From the NCBI GenBank assembly GCA_950097015.1, contig CATNEN010000038.1:8566001-8630000 (forward strand): a DNA stretch of 64,000 nucleotides. Reading direction: 5' to 3'. Below are positions 23,722 to 33,049 of the stretch, in pieces. How positions within the stretch are numbered: the first letter of the stretch is position 1; every line of letters starts with the position of its first letter. The notes beneath the pieces are model-generated. The model was not told the origin of the DNA, made no database searches, and saw only the letters and a list, made by a program, of their open reading frames with translations. This DNA is from Macrostomum hystrix (taxonomy: Eukaryota; Platyhelminthes; Macrostomidae). A program made the position numbers and the translations under genes.

Positions 23722-24363
23722 TCAAGCCCTTCTCGAGCTCTCGTCCTCGCTGCCAGAGGCCAGCTTGAACAGGTGGTTCAACAGCCGCTCATCGTCAATC
23801 ACCGTAGCCAGCTGGTCGTTGCGCATCAGCTGCACCAGCATCTGGGAGACGCGCCTGTTGAGCTGGTCCAGAAATGGCCGGTGGTTGCGGCGCACCTTGG
23901 GCAGCAGGGCCGCGGTCATTTTGTCCAGCAGGTCCGCCTGTGTCGCCGCGTCGGGCCGCTCCGTGCGCAGCTGTGTGACCAGCTCGCGCAGCTGCGGGTG
24001 GTCCATCAGCGACTCCACATCGGAGCGCACCGAGTCGCCCAGATTGCCTTGGACCTCCGTCGACACGAACTGCTTGATGGAGGACCACTCGGAGCTGATT
24101 GCACCGCCGATGTCTCGGAGACGATTATCCAGAAGCCTAGCGAGGTCCTGCCGAAGCTGCTCATTGCTTGGCTGCTCCTGCTGCTGCTGAAGCTCAAAAC
24201 TACTTTTGCTGGCGTCTATTGTAGACGACTTAGTGGTCAGGTTGGAGTTGCTGTTGTTGTTGTTCTTATTGGAGCCCAGGTCGCCATAGAGAGTGAGCTC
24301 CTGCCTCTCCGCAGGCTGCTGGGTATCGCACACCAGCTTCACTACAATAGGCTTAGTGTGCAT
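23722..24363 (-). CDS. Hypothetical protein, 213 residues, helical C-terminal half
   Basis: Not recognised. The first 30 residues contain a short beta-like segment (KPIVVKLVCD). A low-complexity linker follows (NKNNNNSNSN, then LQQQQEQ), then about 140 residues rich in amphipathic-helix patterns (EQLRQDLARLLDNRLRDIG, RELVTQLRTERPDAATQADL, RPFLDQLNRRVSQMLVQLMR). Codon use is GC-rich at third positions like the recognised genes, supporting a real exon. The ATG lies just after an acceptor-like AG (GTGCAG|CTATG), so the first exon may be non-coding, or the ORF may be the last coding exon of a longer gene. It lies downstream of the MICOS-like gene on the same strand, but phases do not support joining the two. 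Confidence 0.55.
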   Translation of the reverse strand: MHTKPIVVKLVCDTQQPAERQELTLYGDLGSNKNNNNSNSNLTTKSSTIDASKSSFELQQQQEQPSNEQLRQDLARLLDNRLRDIGGAISSEWSSIKQFVSTEVQGNLGDSVRSDVESLMDHPQLRELVTQLRTERPDAATQADLLDKMTAALLPKVRRNHRPFLDQLNRRVSQMLVQLMRNDQLATVIDDERLLNHLFKLASGSEDESSRRA

Positions 24364-24604
24364 AGCTGCACTTTTGAAACCCTATCTGACCCACGCGCGA
24401 AGGTAAATAATAGCAGAAGTGCTTTGACTGAGTAGCAAATCACGCTCAACCGATTAGAATGGCCATAGAATGAGCAACTTCTGCAGCTTACAGACAAAGT
24501 TCTATAAATAAATTGAAGCTTTCCATCTACAAATGGAATTAAATTGTACAAATGGAATCGTCCTGCTCGTTGAAACATCACACCACATCTCGTGGATAAA
24601 AAAT

Positions 24605-24912
24605 AGTTGATTGCATCTGCCCTGATTGGGCCAGATGTGCAGCCGACAGCACAGCTGCAGCTATTGCGCGGCGCATCTGAAAGCTGCGTACGGCTGTTCA
24701 GTCCATGGACTGTGGAAACGGGACGCCGCACCAACTCTCAATTACCCCAGCTAATGCTGGTACCTATTTAACAGCTGGGTGAACTTAACCAATGCAGAGT
24801 TTATTTTCTTGCTAAAGTACACAAATTGTTCCAGTGGTGTCGGGAATCGAACCCCCGACCTTCAAGTCGTGAGTCCGACGCTCTAACCACAAGGCTACAA
24901 CCTACTTACAAC
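24605..24912 (-). mobile_element. tRNA-derived SINE, family 1, most complete copy
   Basis: The minus strand reads GTAGCCTTGTGGTTAGAGCG, then GGGGGTTCGATTCCCGACAC, CACTGGAACAATTTGTG and the same body as the copies at 3.7 and 17.8 kb, ending in ATCAACTATTTTTTATCC. It keeps the tRNA-like acceptor-side sequence and both internal promoter boxes. Short ORFs giving NSRTQLSDAPRNS in this copy and its relatives are the SINE body translated, not conserved proteins. Confidence 0.87.
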
Positions 24913-24917
24913 CTCGT

Positions 24918-25325
24918 GGATCAGTACGTCAAGCTACCTCACCACATCACACCTCAGTGACCAGAACCTCAAGCTACCTCACCACATCACACCTCAGTGA
25001 CCAGAACCTCAAGCTACCTCACCACATCACACCTCAGTGACCAGAACCTCAAGCTACCTCACCACATCACACCTCAGTGACCAGAACCTTAAGCTACCTC
25101 ACCACATCACACCTCAGTTACCAGAACCTCAAGCTACATCACCACATCACATCTTACTGACCAGAACCTCAAGCTACTTTACCGTATCACATCTCACTGA
25201 CCAGAGTTACCAAACTGACCAAAGTTACCTCACGACATCGCACCTTTGTGAACAGATAAGGTCACCTACAGGTCAAGCTACATCTCACACCTCGCAGACT
25301 AGAACGTCAAGCTATTTCAACACGT
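24918..25325 (+). repeat. 40-bp minisatellite, about 10 copies
   Basis: Unit CCTCAGTGACCAGAACCTCA plus AGCTACCTCACCACATCACA. The first five copies are nearly identical; copies decay rightwards after about 25,150. Confidence 0.93.
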
Positions 25326-25736
25326 GTGTGACCGTCACGTCACAACAGCGTAAATTTTATCAAAGGCCGCATGAAAACCTCAAAGAAATGATTAATGCAA
25401 ACTCTGAATCAAAGGTTTAATATTTTGCTCTATACACTACTCACAAAGTACGAAAGGTGTGTGAGACTGTATGTGTGCTTGTTTCCACATAAAAACCGTA
25501 ACGCAAGGTTAGCAACCACTAACAGGTCAGTGATTTCTACTGTTAGGTGCAACTTTCTTCAACTAAAATAACTAATAGCAAAATGTTTTTTTCACAACAT
25601 ATCGGATCGAATTCGGTAACTCAGGCGACAGTCTTTTATGCAATAGTAGAGCAATAATCTAAACGCTAAATGATTTTAAAACACGCACAGGCATTCTCTC
25701 AGCATCTGCAGTATCAAACAGAAGTTGCTTCTTGGT

Positions 25737-26189
25737 TCACCTTGACTTGCCAGACTCCCAGCCGCTGTGCTCCCTCATCCAGTCGAATCCGCGCACCGAG
25801 GCTTCGGCCAGCTCGCCAGGATAGCAGACCCCGGCCCCGGCTGCCAGGCCAAGGGTGCCGTAGGCCAGCCGACGGAGGCCGCCGCCGCGGTGACCGGCCA
25901 CGAGGCCGCCGAGACCGCACAGGCCGACCAGAGCGGCTCGGGTCAGTAGGCCGGGGTCAGCCCGGATTCGCTCCACAGTTTCCCGACTGTGGGCGCTGCC
26001 GGTGGCGGCCACATTCTGGCCCCGCTGCCAGGCTGCGGTCAGGGCGCCGGTGTCCACGCTGGACTCCAGAACTCGGCGCGCCGGAGACACCAGAGGTTCA
26101 AGAGGCGAGGCGGGAGCTGGCTCCAGCACGTAGCTGCGATCTGCCAGGTCGTTGGCGTAGATGTCCAGGTCGCGAAGGTGGCTAACCAT
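25737..26189 (-). CDS. MICOS complex subunit, MIC26/MIC27 (apolipoprotein O-like) family
   Basis: A 150-residue ORF. The N-terminal region DLDIYANDLADRSYVLEP corresponds to the LSLYS/LPIYT motif region of APOO/APOOL. The C-terminal 60 residues match the family hallmark: PGLLTRAALVGLCGLGGLVA, a basic turn HRGGGLRRLAYG, and TLGLAAGAGVCYPGELAEAS. These are two glycine-rich hydrophobic segments separated by a short basic loop and closed by the conserved C/Y-Y-P. Family members sit in the mitochondrial inner membrane, where they bind cardiolipin and help shape cristae junctions. It is shorter than human MIC26/27 (198-268 residues), mainly between the two regions. A donor-like AAG|GTGAAC at the stop codon leaves open a further exon. 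The start is the first in-frame ATG after an acceptor-like CTTCCAG. Confidence 0.72.
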   Translation of the reverse strand: MVSHLRDLDIYANDLADRSYVLEPAPASPLEPLVSPARRVLESSVDTGALTAAWQRGQNVAATGSAHSRETVERIRADPGLLTRAALVGLCGLGGLVAGHRGGGLRRLAYGTLGLAAGAGVCYPGELAEASVRGFDWMREHSGWESGKSR

Positions 26190-26304
26190 TGTTTGAAGAA
26201 AGCCTCTGGCTGGAAGCGAATGATTTTCTACACCTGTGTGCTTAATCCTTTAAAAACATTTTCTTTTGGGAAACGCGAGGACTTTGCTGTGATTGTTTGA
26301 TAAA

Positions 26305-27755
26305 CAGCATGAAGCTAATAGAGAACTGGCCAGAAGCTAATAGAGAACCAGCCTGAAGCTAATAGAGAAACAGCCTGAAGCTAATAGAGAACTGGCCTGA
26401 AGCTAATAGAGAACCAGCCTGAAGCCAATAGAGAACCAGCCTGAAGCTAATATAGAACTGGCCTGAAGCCAATAGAGAACTGGCCTGAAGCTAATAGAGA
26501 ACCAGCCTGAAGCTAATAGAGAACCAGCCTGAAGCTAATAGAGAACCAGCCTGAAGCTAATAGAGAACCAGCCTGAAGCTAATAGAGAACTGGCCTGAAG
26601 CTAATAGAGAAACAGCCTGAAGCTAATATAGAACTAGCCTGAAGCTAATAGAGAAACAGCCTGAAGCTAATAGAGAAACAGCATGAAGCTAATAGAGAAA
26701 CAGCCTGAAGCTAATAGAGAACTAGCCTGAAGCTAATAGAGAAACAGCCTGAAGCTAATAGAGAACCAGCCTGAAGCTAATAGAGAAACAGCCTGAAGCT
26801 AATAGAGAACCAGCCTGAAGCTAATAGAGAACTGGCCTGAAGCTAATAGAGAAACAGCCTGAAGCTAATAGAGAACCAGCCTGAAGCTAATAGAGAACCA
26901 GCCTGAAGCCAATAGAGAACTGGACTAAAGCTAATAGAGAAACAGCCTGAAGCTAATAGAGAACTGGCCTGAAGCTAAAAGAGAACCAGCCTGAAGCTAA
27001 TAGAGAACTAGCCTGAAGCTAATAGAGAAACAGCCTGAAGCTAATAGAGAAACAGCCTGAAGCCAATAGAGAACCAGCCTGAAGCTAATAGAGAACCAGC
27101 CTGAAGCTAATAGAGAAACAGCCTGAAGCTAATAGAGAAACAGCCTGAAGCTAATAGAGAACCAGCCTGAAGCTAATAGAGAAACAGCCTGAAGCTAATT
27201 GAGAACCAGCCTGAAGCTAATAGAGAACTGGCCTGAAGCTAATAGAGAAACAGCCTGAAGCTAATAGAGAACCAGCCTGAAGCTAATAGAGAAGCAGCCT
27301 GAAGCCAATAGAAAACTGGACTAAAGCTAATAGAGAAACAGCCTGAAGCTAATAGAGAACTGGCCTGAAGCTAATAGAGAACCAGCCTGAAGCTAATAGA
27401 GAACTAGCCTGAAGCTAATAGAGAAACAGCCTGAAGCTAATAGAGAAACAGCCTGAAGCTAATAGAGAAACAGCCTGAAGCTAATAGAGAAACAGCCTGA
27501 AGCTAATAGAGAACCAGCCTGAAGCTAATAGAGAACCAGCCTGAAGCTAATAGAGAACTGGACTGAAGCTAATAGAGAACCAGCCTGAAGCTAATAGAGA
27601 ACTGGCCTGAAGCTAATATAGAACTAGTCTGAAGCTAATAGAGAAACAGCCTGAAGCTAATAGAGAACCAGCCTGAAGCTAATAGAGAACCAGCCTGAAG
27701 CTAATAGAGAACCGACCTAAAGCTAATAAAAAAACTAACCAGAAACGAACAGAGA
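26305..27755 (+). repeat. 22-bp minisatellite, about 65 copies
   Basis: Unit GCCTGAAGCTAATAGAGAAC plus two variable bases (CA, TG or TA). Copies mix three main variants (AACCA, AACTG, AAACA) without simple order. TAA/TAG-like triplets in the unit prevent long ORFs. Confidence 0.96.
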
Positions 27756-27912
27756 ACGAGCCGGCAACTAACATGTCTATTTATTTCTTTCGTAAATAAT
27801 AATAAAAACTAATATCGAACAAGCAAAGCACACTTATAGATATCACATTTGCAATTCTTGAGAACATTTAATTATTCAAGTGAGCGAATATCTTTGAACA
27901 TTATGCTAAAAA

Positions 27913-30159
27913 ATGAGCATTTTTTTTCCAGGTGAAAAGTATACCGTACAAAAAGGAAAGTTTTTGAAAAAGTTTGGCGCTAAACTACAGAAATGTTTAC
28001 TTGAATTTAAACTGTACCCGGAAACTACACAACAATGCAAGCCTTCCAGATCCCAAAGCAGAAATCAAATGCTCGCAGTCACTTACCTCAGACTCTGGGA
28101 TAATGACTGCTCAGACCTGAGGATGTGGGATAATGTCTGCTCAGACCTGAGGATGTGGGATAATGACTGCTCAGAACTGAGGATGTGGGATAATGACTGC
28201 TCAGAACTGAGGATGTGGGATAATGACTGCTCAGACCTGAGGATGTGGGATAATGACTGCTCAGACCTGAGGATGTGGGATAATGACTGCTCAGAACTGA
28301 GGATGTGGGATAATGACTGCTCAGAACTGAGGATGTGGGATGATGTCTGCTCAGAACTGAGGATGTGGGATAATGTCTGCTCAGACCTGAGGATGTGGGA
28401 TAATGTCTGCTCAGACCTGAGGATGTGGGATAATGACTGCTCAGAACTGAGGATGTGGGATAATGACTGCTCAGACCTGAGGATGTGGGATAATGTCTGC
28501 TCAGAACTGAGGATGTGGGATAATGACTGCTCAGAACTGAGGATGTGGGATAATGTCTGCTCAGACCTGAGGATGTGGGATAATGTCTGCTCAGACCTGA
28601 GGATGTGGGATAATGTCTGCTCAGACCTGAGGATGTGGGATAATGTCTGCTCAGACCTGAGGATGTGGGATCATGTCTGCTCAGACCTGAGGATGTGGGA
28701 TAATGTCTGCTCAGACCTGAGGATGTGGGATAATGTCTGCTCAGACCTGAGGATGTGGGATAATGTCTGCTCAGACCTGAGGATGTGGGATAATGTCTGC
28801 TCAGACCTGAGGATGTGGGATAATGTCTGCTCAGAACTGAGGATGTGGGATAATGTCTGCTCAGACCTGAGGATGTGGGATAATGTCTGCTCAGACCTGA
28901 GGATGTGGGATAATGTCTGCTCAGACCTGAGGATGTGGGATAATGTCTGCTCAGACCTGAGGATGTGGGATAATGTCTGCTTAGACCTGAGGATGTGGGA
29001 TAATGTCTGCTCAGACCTGAGGATGTGGGATAATGTCTGCTCAGAATTGAGGATGTGGGATAATGTCTGCTCAGACCTGAGGATGTGGGATAATGTCTGC
29101 TCAGACCTGAGGATGTGGGATAATGTCTGCTCAGACCTGAGGATGTGGGATGATGTCTGCTCAGACCTGAGGATGTGGGATAATGTCTGCTCAGACCTGA
29201 GGATGTGGGATGATGTCTGCTCAGACCTGAGGATGTGGGATAATGTCTGCTCAGACCTGAGGATGTGGGATAATTACTGCTCAGACCTGAGGATGTGGGA
29301 TGATGTCTGCTTAGACCTGAGGATGTGGGATGATGTCTGCTCAGACCTGAGGATGTGGGATGATGTCTGCTCAGACCTGAGGATGTGGGATGATGTCTGC
29401 TCAGACCTGAGGATGTGGGATAATGTCTGCTCAGACCTGAGGATGTGGGATAATGTCTGCTCAGACCTGAGGATGTGGGATAATGTCTGCTTAGACCTGA
29501 GGATGTGGGATAATGTCTGCTCAGACCTGAGGATGTGGGATAATGTCTGCTCAGAATTGAGGATGTGGGATAATGTCTGCTCAGACCTGAGGATGTGGGA
29601 TAATGTCTGCTCAGACCTGAGGATGTGGGATAATGTCTGCTCAGACCTGAGGATGTGGGATAATGTCTGCTCAGACCTGAGGATGTGGGATAATGTCTGC
29701 TTAGACCTGAGGATGTGGGATGATGTCTGCTTAGACCTGAGGATGTGGGATAATGTCTGCTCAGACCTGAGGATGTGGGATGATGTCTGCTCAGACCTGA
29801 GGATGTGGGATAATGTCTGCTCAGACCTGAGGATGTGGGATGATGTCTGCTCAGACCTGAGGATGTGGGATAATGTCTGCTCAGACCTGAGGATGTGGGA
29901 TAATTACTGCTCAGACCTGAGGATGTGGGATGATGTCTGCTTAGACCTGAGGATGTGGGATGATGTCTGCTCAGACCTGAGGATGTGGGATGATGTCTGC
30001 TCAGACCTGAGGATGTGGGATGATGTCTGCTCAGACCTGAGGATGTGGGATAATGTCTGCTCAGACCTGAGGATGTGGGATAATTACTGCTTAGACCTGA
30101 GGATGTGGGATGATGTCTGCTCAGACCTGGAAGTATCTGGAAGAGTTGCAAATAACTGA
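27913..30159 (+). other. 748-codon ORF over a 30-bp repeat, probably not a gene
   Basis: The ORF starts in unique AT-rich sequence (MSIFFPGEKYTVQKGKF), then consists of about 68 repeats of LRMWDNVCSD. The opposite strand is open across the same repeat (687 codons, period HYPTSSGLSR), as expected when the unit length is a multiple of three and lacks stops on either strand. Most unit variants change the amino acid (N/D, V/D, S/L, D/E) and only CTG/TTG is silent, so there is no sign of selection for protein sequence. Low probability of being expressed, but a repeat-protein gene cannot be excluded without transcript data. Confidence 0.2.
28088..30130 (+). repeat. 30-bp minisatellite, about 68 copies
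   Basis: Unit CTGAGGATGTGGGATAATGT plus CTGCTCAGAC. Higher-order structure is visible: the rare TAATTACTGC unit followed by the same run of TGATGTCTGC and TTAGACC variants occurs at 29271 and 29901 (630 bp, 21 units), and the rare TCAGAATTGA unit at 29041 and 29551 (510 bp). This points to block duplications. Confidence 0.96.
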
Positions 30160-30224
30160 ACTCGCTCAGACTCAGAGAAATGATCTGCTTGCATCAGCAA
30201 GAGAATAAAAAAATACTGGTTAAC

Positions 30225-32354
30225 TCAAAAGCGCGAGGTGTCCCTGCCAAACAACAGAGCTTTAGTCCAGTCTACGGGTACCTGTAGTCGTAGCCGCCAG
30301 CTGCCCAGCCTGGTGAGGTAGGCAGATCTCCACAGCAGCCAGGAGGTGAAGCCGTGCAGCTTGACATCGGGCATGTCTGTCAGCGCCTTGTAATCGCCGA
30401 TGTACGCCAGCATTCCACGGCCGGCAAATCTGAAGGGCTCGTCCTCCTGCAGCGGGCTCCGGCCGCGGTCCCGGCCGTCCACACCCCGGTTGAGCCGGCT
30501 GGCCAGGTAGCGGCCCTGTCGCTCAGCCACCTGGGCGGTGCAGGGCAGCGGGCTATCAACGATGGAGGCGCAGTCACCGATGGCGAAGGCCCGGCCGCTA
30601 CTGTCGGCCAGGACGCGAAGCTGCGGATCCGTCAGTAGCTGGCCGCTGCGACTCTTCGGCGCGTCCTGCATGTCGCGAATTAAAGGCCGCGGCGCCAGGC
30701 CGGTGCTCCACACGATAAGGCCGGCTGGAAGGCGGCTGCCGTCTCTGCGGGGCACAGCGCTTCAGGCTTTGCACTTCAAAGGAACCTCGATCAATGAATG
30801 CTGAACTTCAGGATTCATCAAACCATTTAACTTTAACCAAAAATTTCAGGGACAACTTAGATACAAAAATCAAAAGTAGCCTACAAACCCCACTTTTAGA
30901 AAGCTTCAAAAACCAAAAAAACTTCGGGGATCTCCAAAACCTAAAAACTTCAGGGAGCTTCAAAAACTAAAAACTTCAGGGGCTCCTAAATCTAAAAACT
31001 TCAGGGGCTCCTAAATCTAAAAACTTCAGGGGCTCCTAAATCTAAAAACTTCATGGGCTCAAAAATCTAAAAACTTCATGGGCTCCAAAACCTAAAAACT
31101 TCATGGGCTCCAAAATCTAAAAACTTTAGGGGCTCCAAAACCTAAAAACTTCATGGGCTCCAAAATCTAAAAACGTCAGGGGCTCCAAAATCTAAAAACT
31201 TCAGGAACTTACTTAAGCGTCACTCCGTGTGCATCAACCGAAGCCACTGTGCCGCGTTTTAAATTGAAATTTGATCTAGCCCGAATCTTTCTCTCGGCGT
31301 ACATTCTGAGAGAGGCGTCGAACGATGCCAGTATCTGGTCGGACTCCACCAGGGTCACGCGCACATCGGCGGCCCGGTGCCTGTACAGGCGAGTCAGATC
31401 CGAGCGGGCAAAGTCGTACAGCTCTGAGCCGAATTCAACGCCAGTCGGGCCGCCGCCAACAATGACCGTGTGCAGCACGCGAGCCCGCTCCTCGGGCCCA
31501 ACCCAGGCCTGCTGAGCCAGCTCAGTGTTCTCAATCAGGCGCTCACGGATGCGCCTGGCGTCCGTCACCTCCTGTATGACGGCGGGCGGATCGGAATTCA
31601 GTCTCAACGTTATGTTTGAACACTGGCATACCTTTCATACTCTAGTGATCGAGTTGTTCATGTCACCCTTACATAATATAATAATATTCGCAGGAGGGCT
31701 GTACGCACTGGCACATAATTTTGTGACACGCAGCCAGCAATTCTGCCTATTCTGGATGAATGTGGCCTCACTGCGGAATCGAGCTCAGACAACTCAGTCA
31801 CTCACATTAGGAACTGGCCATTCATATCATGTCAATAAACCGATTGATGGAAAGGAAGTTTCCGCATTCCCCAGTGCTCACAAAGCTCTCACCTTAAGAA
31901 ACAGAGCGTGCTCATTAACACCCGGCACTCCAAAGGTGTTAGTAAGCGCTCCAACCCCAATGACCAGCCGGTCGTAGCCAATCTGGTAAGTGGCCCGGCT
32001 GCCCAGGCACGATCTACAGGTGATCTCTCCAAGGCTGAAGTCAACCTCGGTAGCCTCTGCCAGGTGAAAGTGTTCAGATTGTCTGAAACCGCACTCACGC
32101 ACGGGCTCAATAATGGAGCGAAATTCCAGAGTGCCGACAGTGGTGGAGCATAACAGCGGCGTGAAAAGAAAATGATTGCGCGGCGAAACAACAATCACAT
32201 CGAATTTGGATTTGTCAATATTGCGAAGCACCGAGTAACTGCCCCAGCCCGTGCCAAGAATCACTAGGCGCTTCCTGCTTCCATTGAAGTCTGAACGACA
32301 ACGCCGAAAGCCTTTGAAGGCTTTGCCAACAACTGGCCGAAGGACAGACGACAG
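30225..32354 (-). CDS. Alternative (type II) NADH dehydrogenase, NDX/NDE family (three exons seen)
   Basis: Exons 32354-31893, 31571-31213 and 30744-30225 join in phase (0, then 2) to 446 residues plus a missing first exon. Exon 1 starts with a basic presequence-like segment (SSVLRPVVGKAFKGFRR), then the FAD-binding Rossmann motif RLVILGTGWGSYSVLRNI and SPRNHFLFTPLL. Exon 2 has the second, NAD(P)H-binding motif HTVIVGGGPTGVEFGSEL. Exon 3 has the FAD-contact motif AFAIGDCAS, AERQGRYLA, and the membrane-contact C-terminus SWLLWRSAYLTRLG ending LLFGRDTSRF. Type II enzymes are single polypeptides that oxidise NADH and reduce ubiquinone at the inner mitochondrial membrane without pumping protons. 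The initiator exon upstream of 32354 was not found: the acceptor TTTTTTTCTTGCAG is clear, so the in-frame sequence beyond it is intronic. No EF-hand insertion is visible. Confidence 0.9.
30895..31205 (+). repeat. 25-bp minisatellite in intron 2 of the NADH dehydrogenase gene
   Basis: About 12 copies of CTAAAAACTTCAGGGGCTCC plus TAAAT, with variants CAAAA and CATGGG. It fills most of the 468-bp intron between 30745 and 31212. Confidence 0.9.
31676..31800 (-). mobile_element. tRNA-derived SINE, family 2, internally deleted copy in an intron
   Basis: Starts with the (ATAAT)n tail and CGCAGGAGGGCTG, jumps from CAGCCAGCAATTCTGCC to TGAATGTGGCCTCACTGCGG, and ends at GAATCGAGCTCAG. The central two thirds present in other copies are missing. 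It lies in intron 1 of the NADH dehydrogenase gene. Confidence 0.72.
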
Positions 32355-32461
32355 CTGCAAGAAAAAAAAATTGTCAATGTCAATGTTAGTGTAATTGCAC
32401 ATTGACAACATGGTAAGGGTCTGTTCAGTGTACGAGCGTAATTACTTGTTCTCTATCTATT

Positions 32462-33045
32462 TGCAGGGCGGCCCGGTGCACTTGTCGCACAAGCGACGGC
32501 GCAGCATGCCCCCAGACTGTCGAACTAAGTGCTTAGCGCCCATCGCGCCGCCTCCCCTGAGCGGGCACCACACACAGCAGCACAGACCAGCCGGGGAGGG
32601 CAGGAGTCACCCAGAATAGGCAGCAGTGCCCCCCACCCCAGCCCCACACGCACAGAGCAGACCAAGCCGGCGCGGAAGGCTGATATGAAATCAGTCAATC
32701 AGTCCTCAGGGGGGCCGGCTGATGAGTGTACACTTATCCAATCATGCTGACAGAAATCCAGAAAGCGCGCAGCAGTTTACACCCGCCCCCCAGCCACCCC
32801 CAAGGCCTAATGCCCCAGCGCCAATGCACACAACTCACACAACACAGAACAGGCACACAGAGGGTAGGAGCGAAGCTATTATTTCAAGCTTTGATTGCAC
32901 GAAATATGGTGCACCTCTGCCGGTTGCTACTGTCCAAACCCTCCAAAAAGTCCCAAAATTAATCGTGACTTTTAGTGAAAATTGAACTAGGGTCCATTGG
33001 AGTGCGAGGCAGCGACGCTAGCCACTGACCCACTCACCCCTGTAA
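32462..33045 (-). mobile_element. Possible third tRNA-derived SINE-like element
   Basis: The right end, read on the minus strand, is GGGTCAGTGGCTAGCGTCGC (A-box-like) followed by CCCTAGTTCAATTTTC (B-box-like, weak). The body to the left is GC-rich, with CACACAACTCACACAACACA and an acceptor-like edge at 32462. The layout of pseudo-tRNA head plus GC-rich body resembles families 1 and 2, but there is no second copy in the window, so this rests on the head alone. Confidence 0.4.
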
Positions 33046-33049
33046 ATAC

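Noticed and set aside
24342-24734. 130-codon minus-strand ORF overlapping the start of the 213-aa gene
   Set aside because: Most of it is SINE family 1 sequence; the shared peptide with 3.7 kb is the SINE body.
31878-32411. Met at 32411 as start of the NADH dehydrogenase
   Set aside because: Codons 32411-32355 include a clear acceptor tract (TTTTTTTTTCTTGCAG), so they are intronic.
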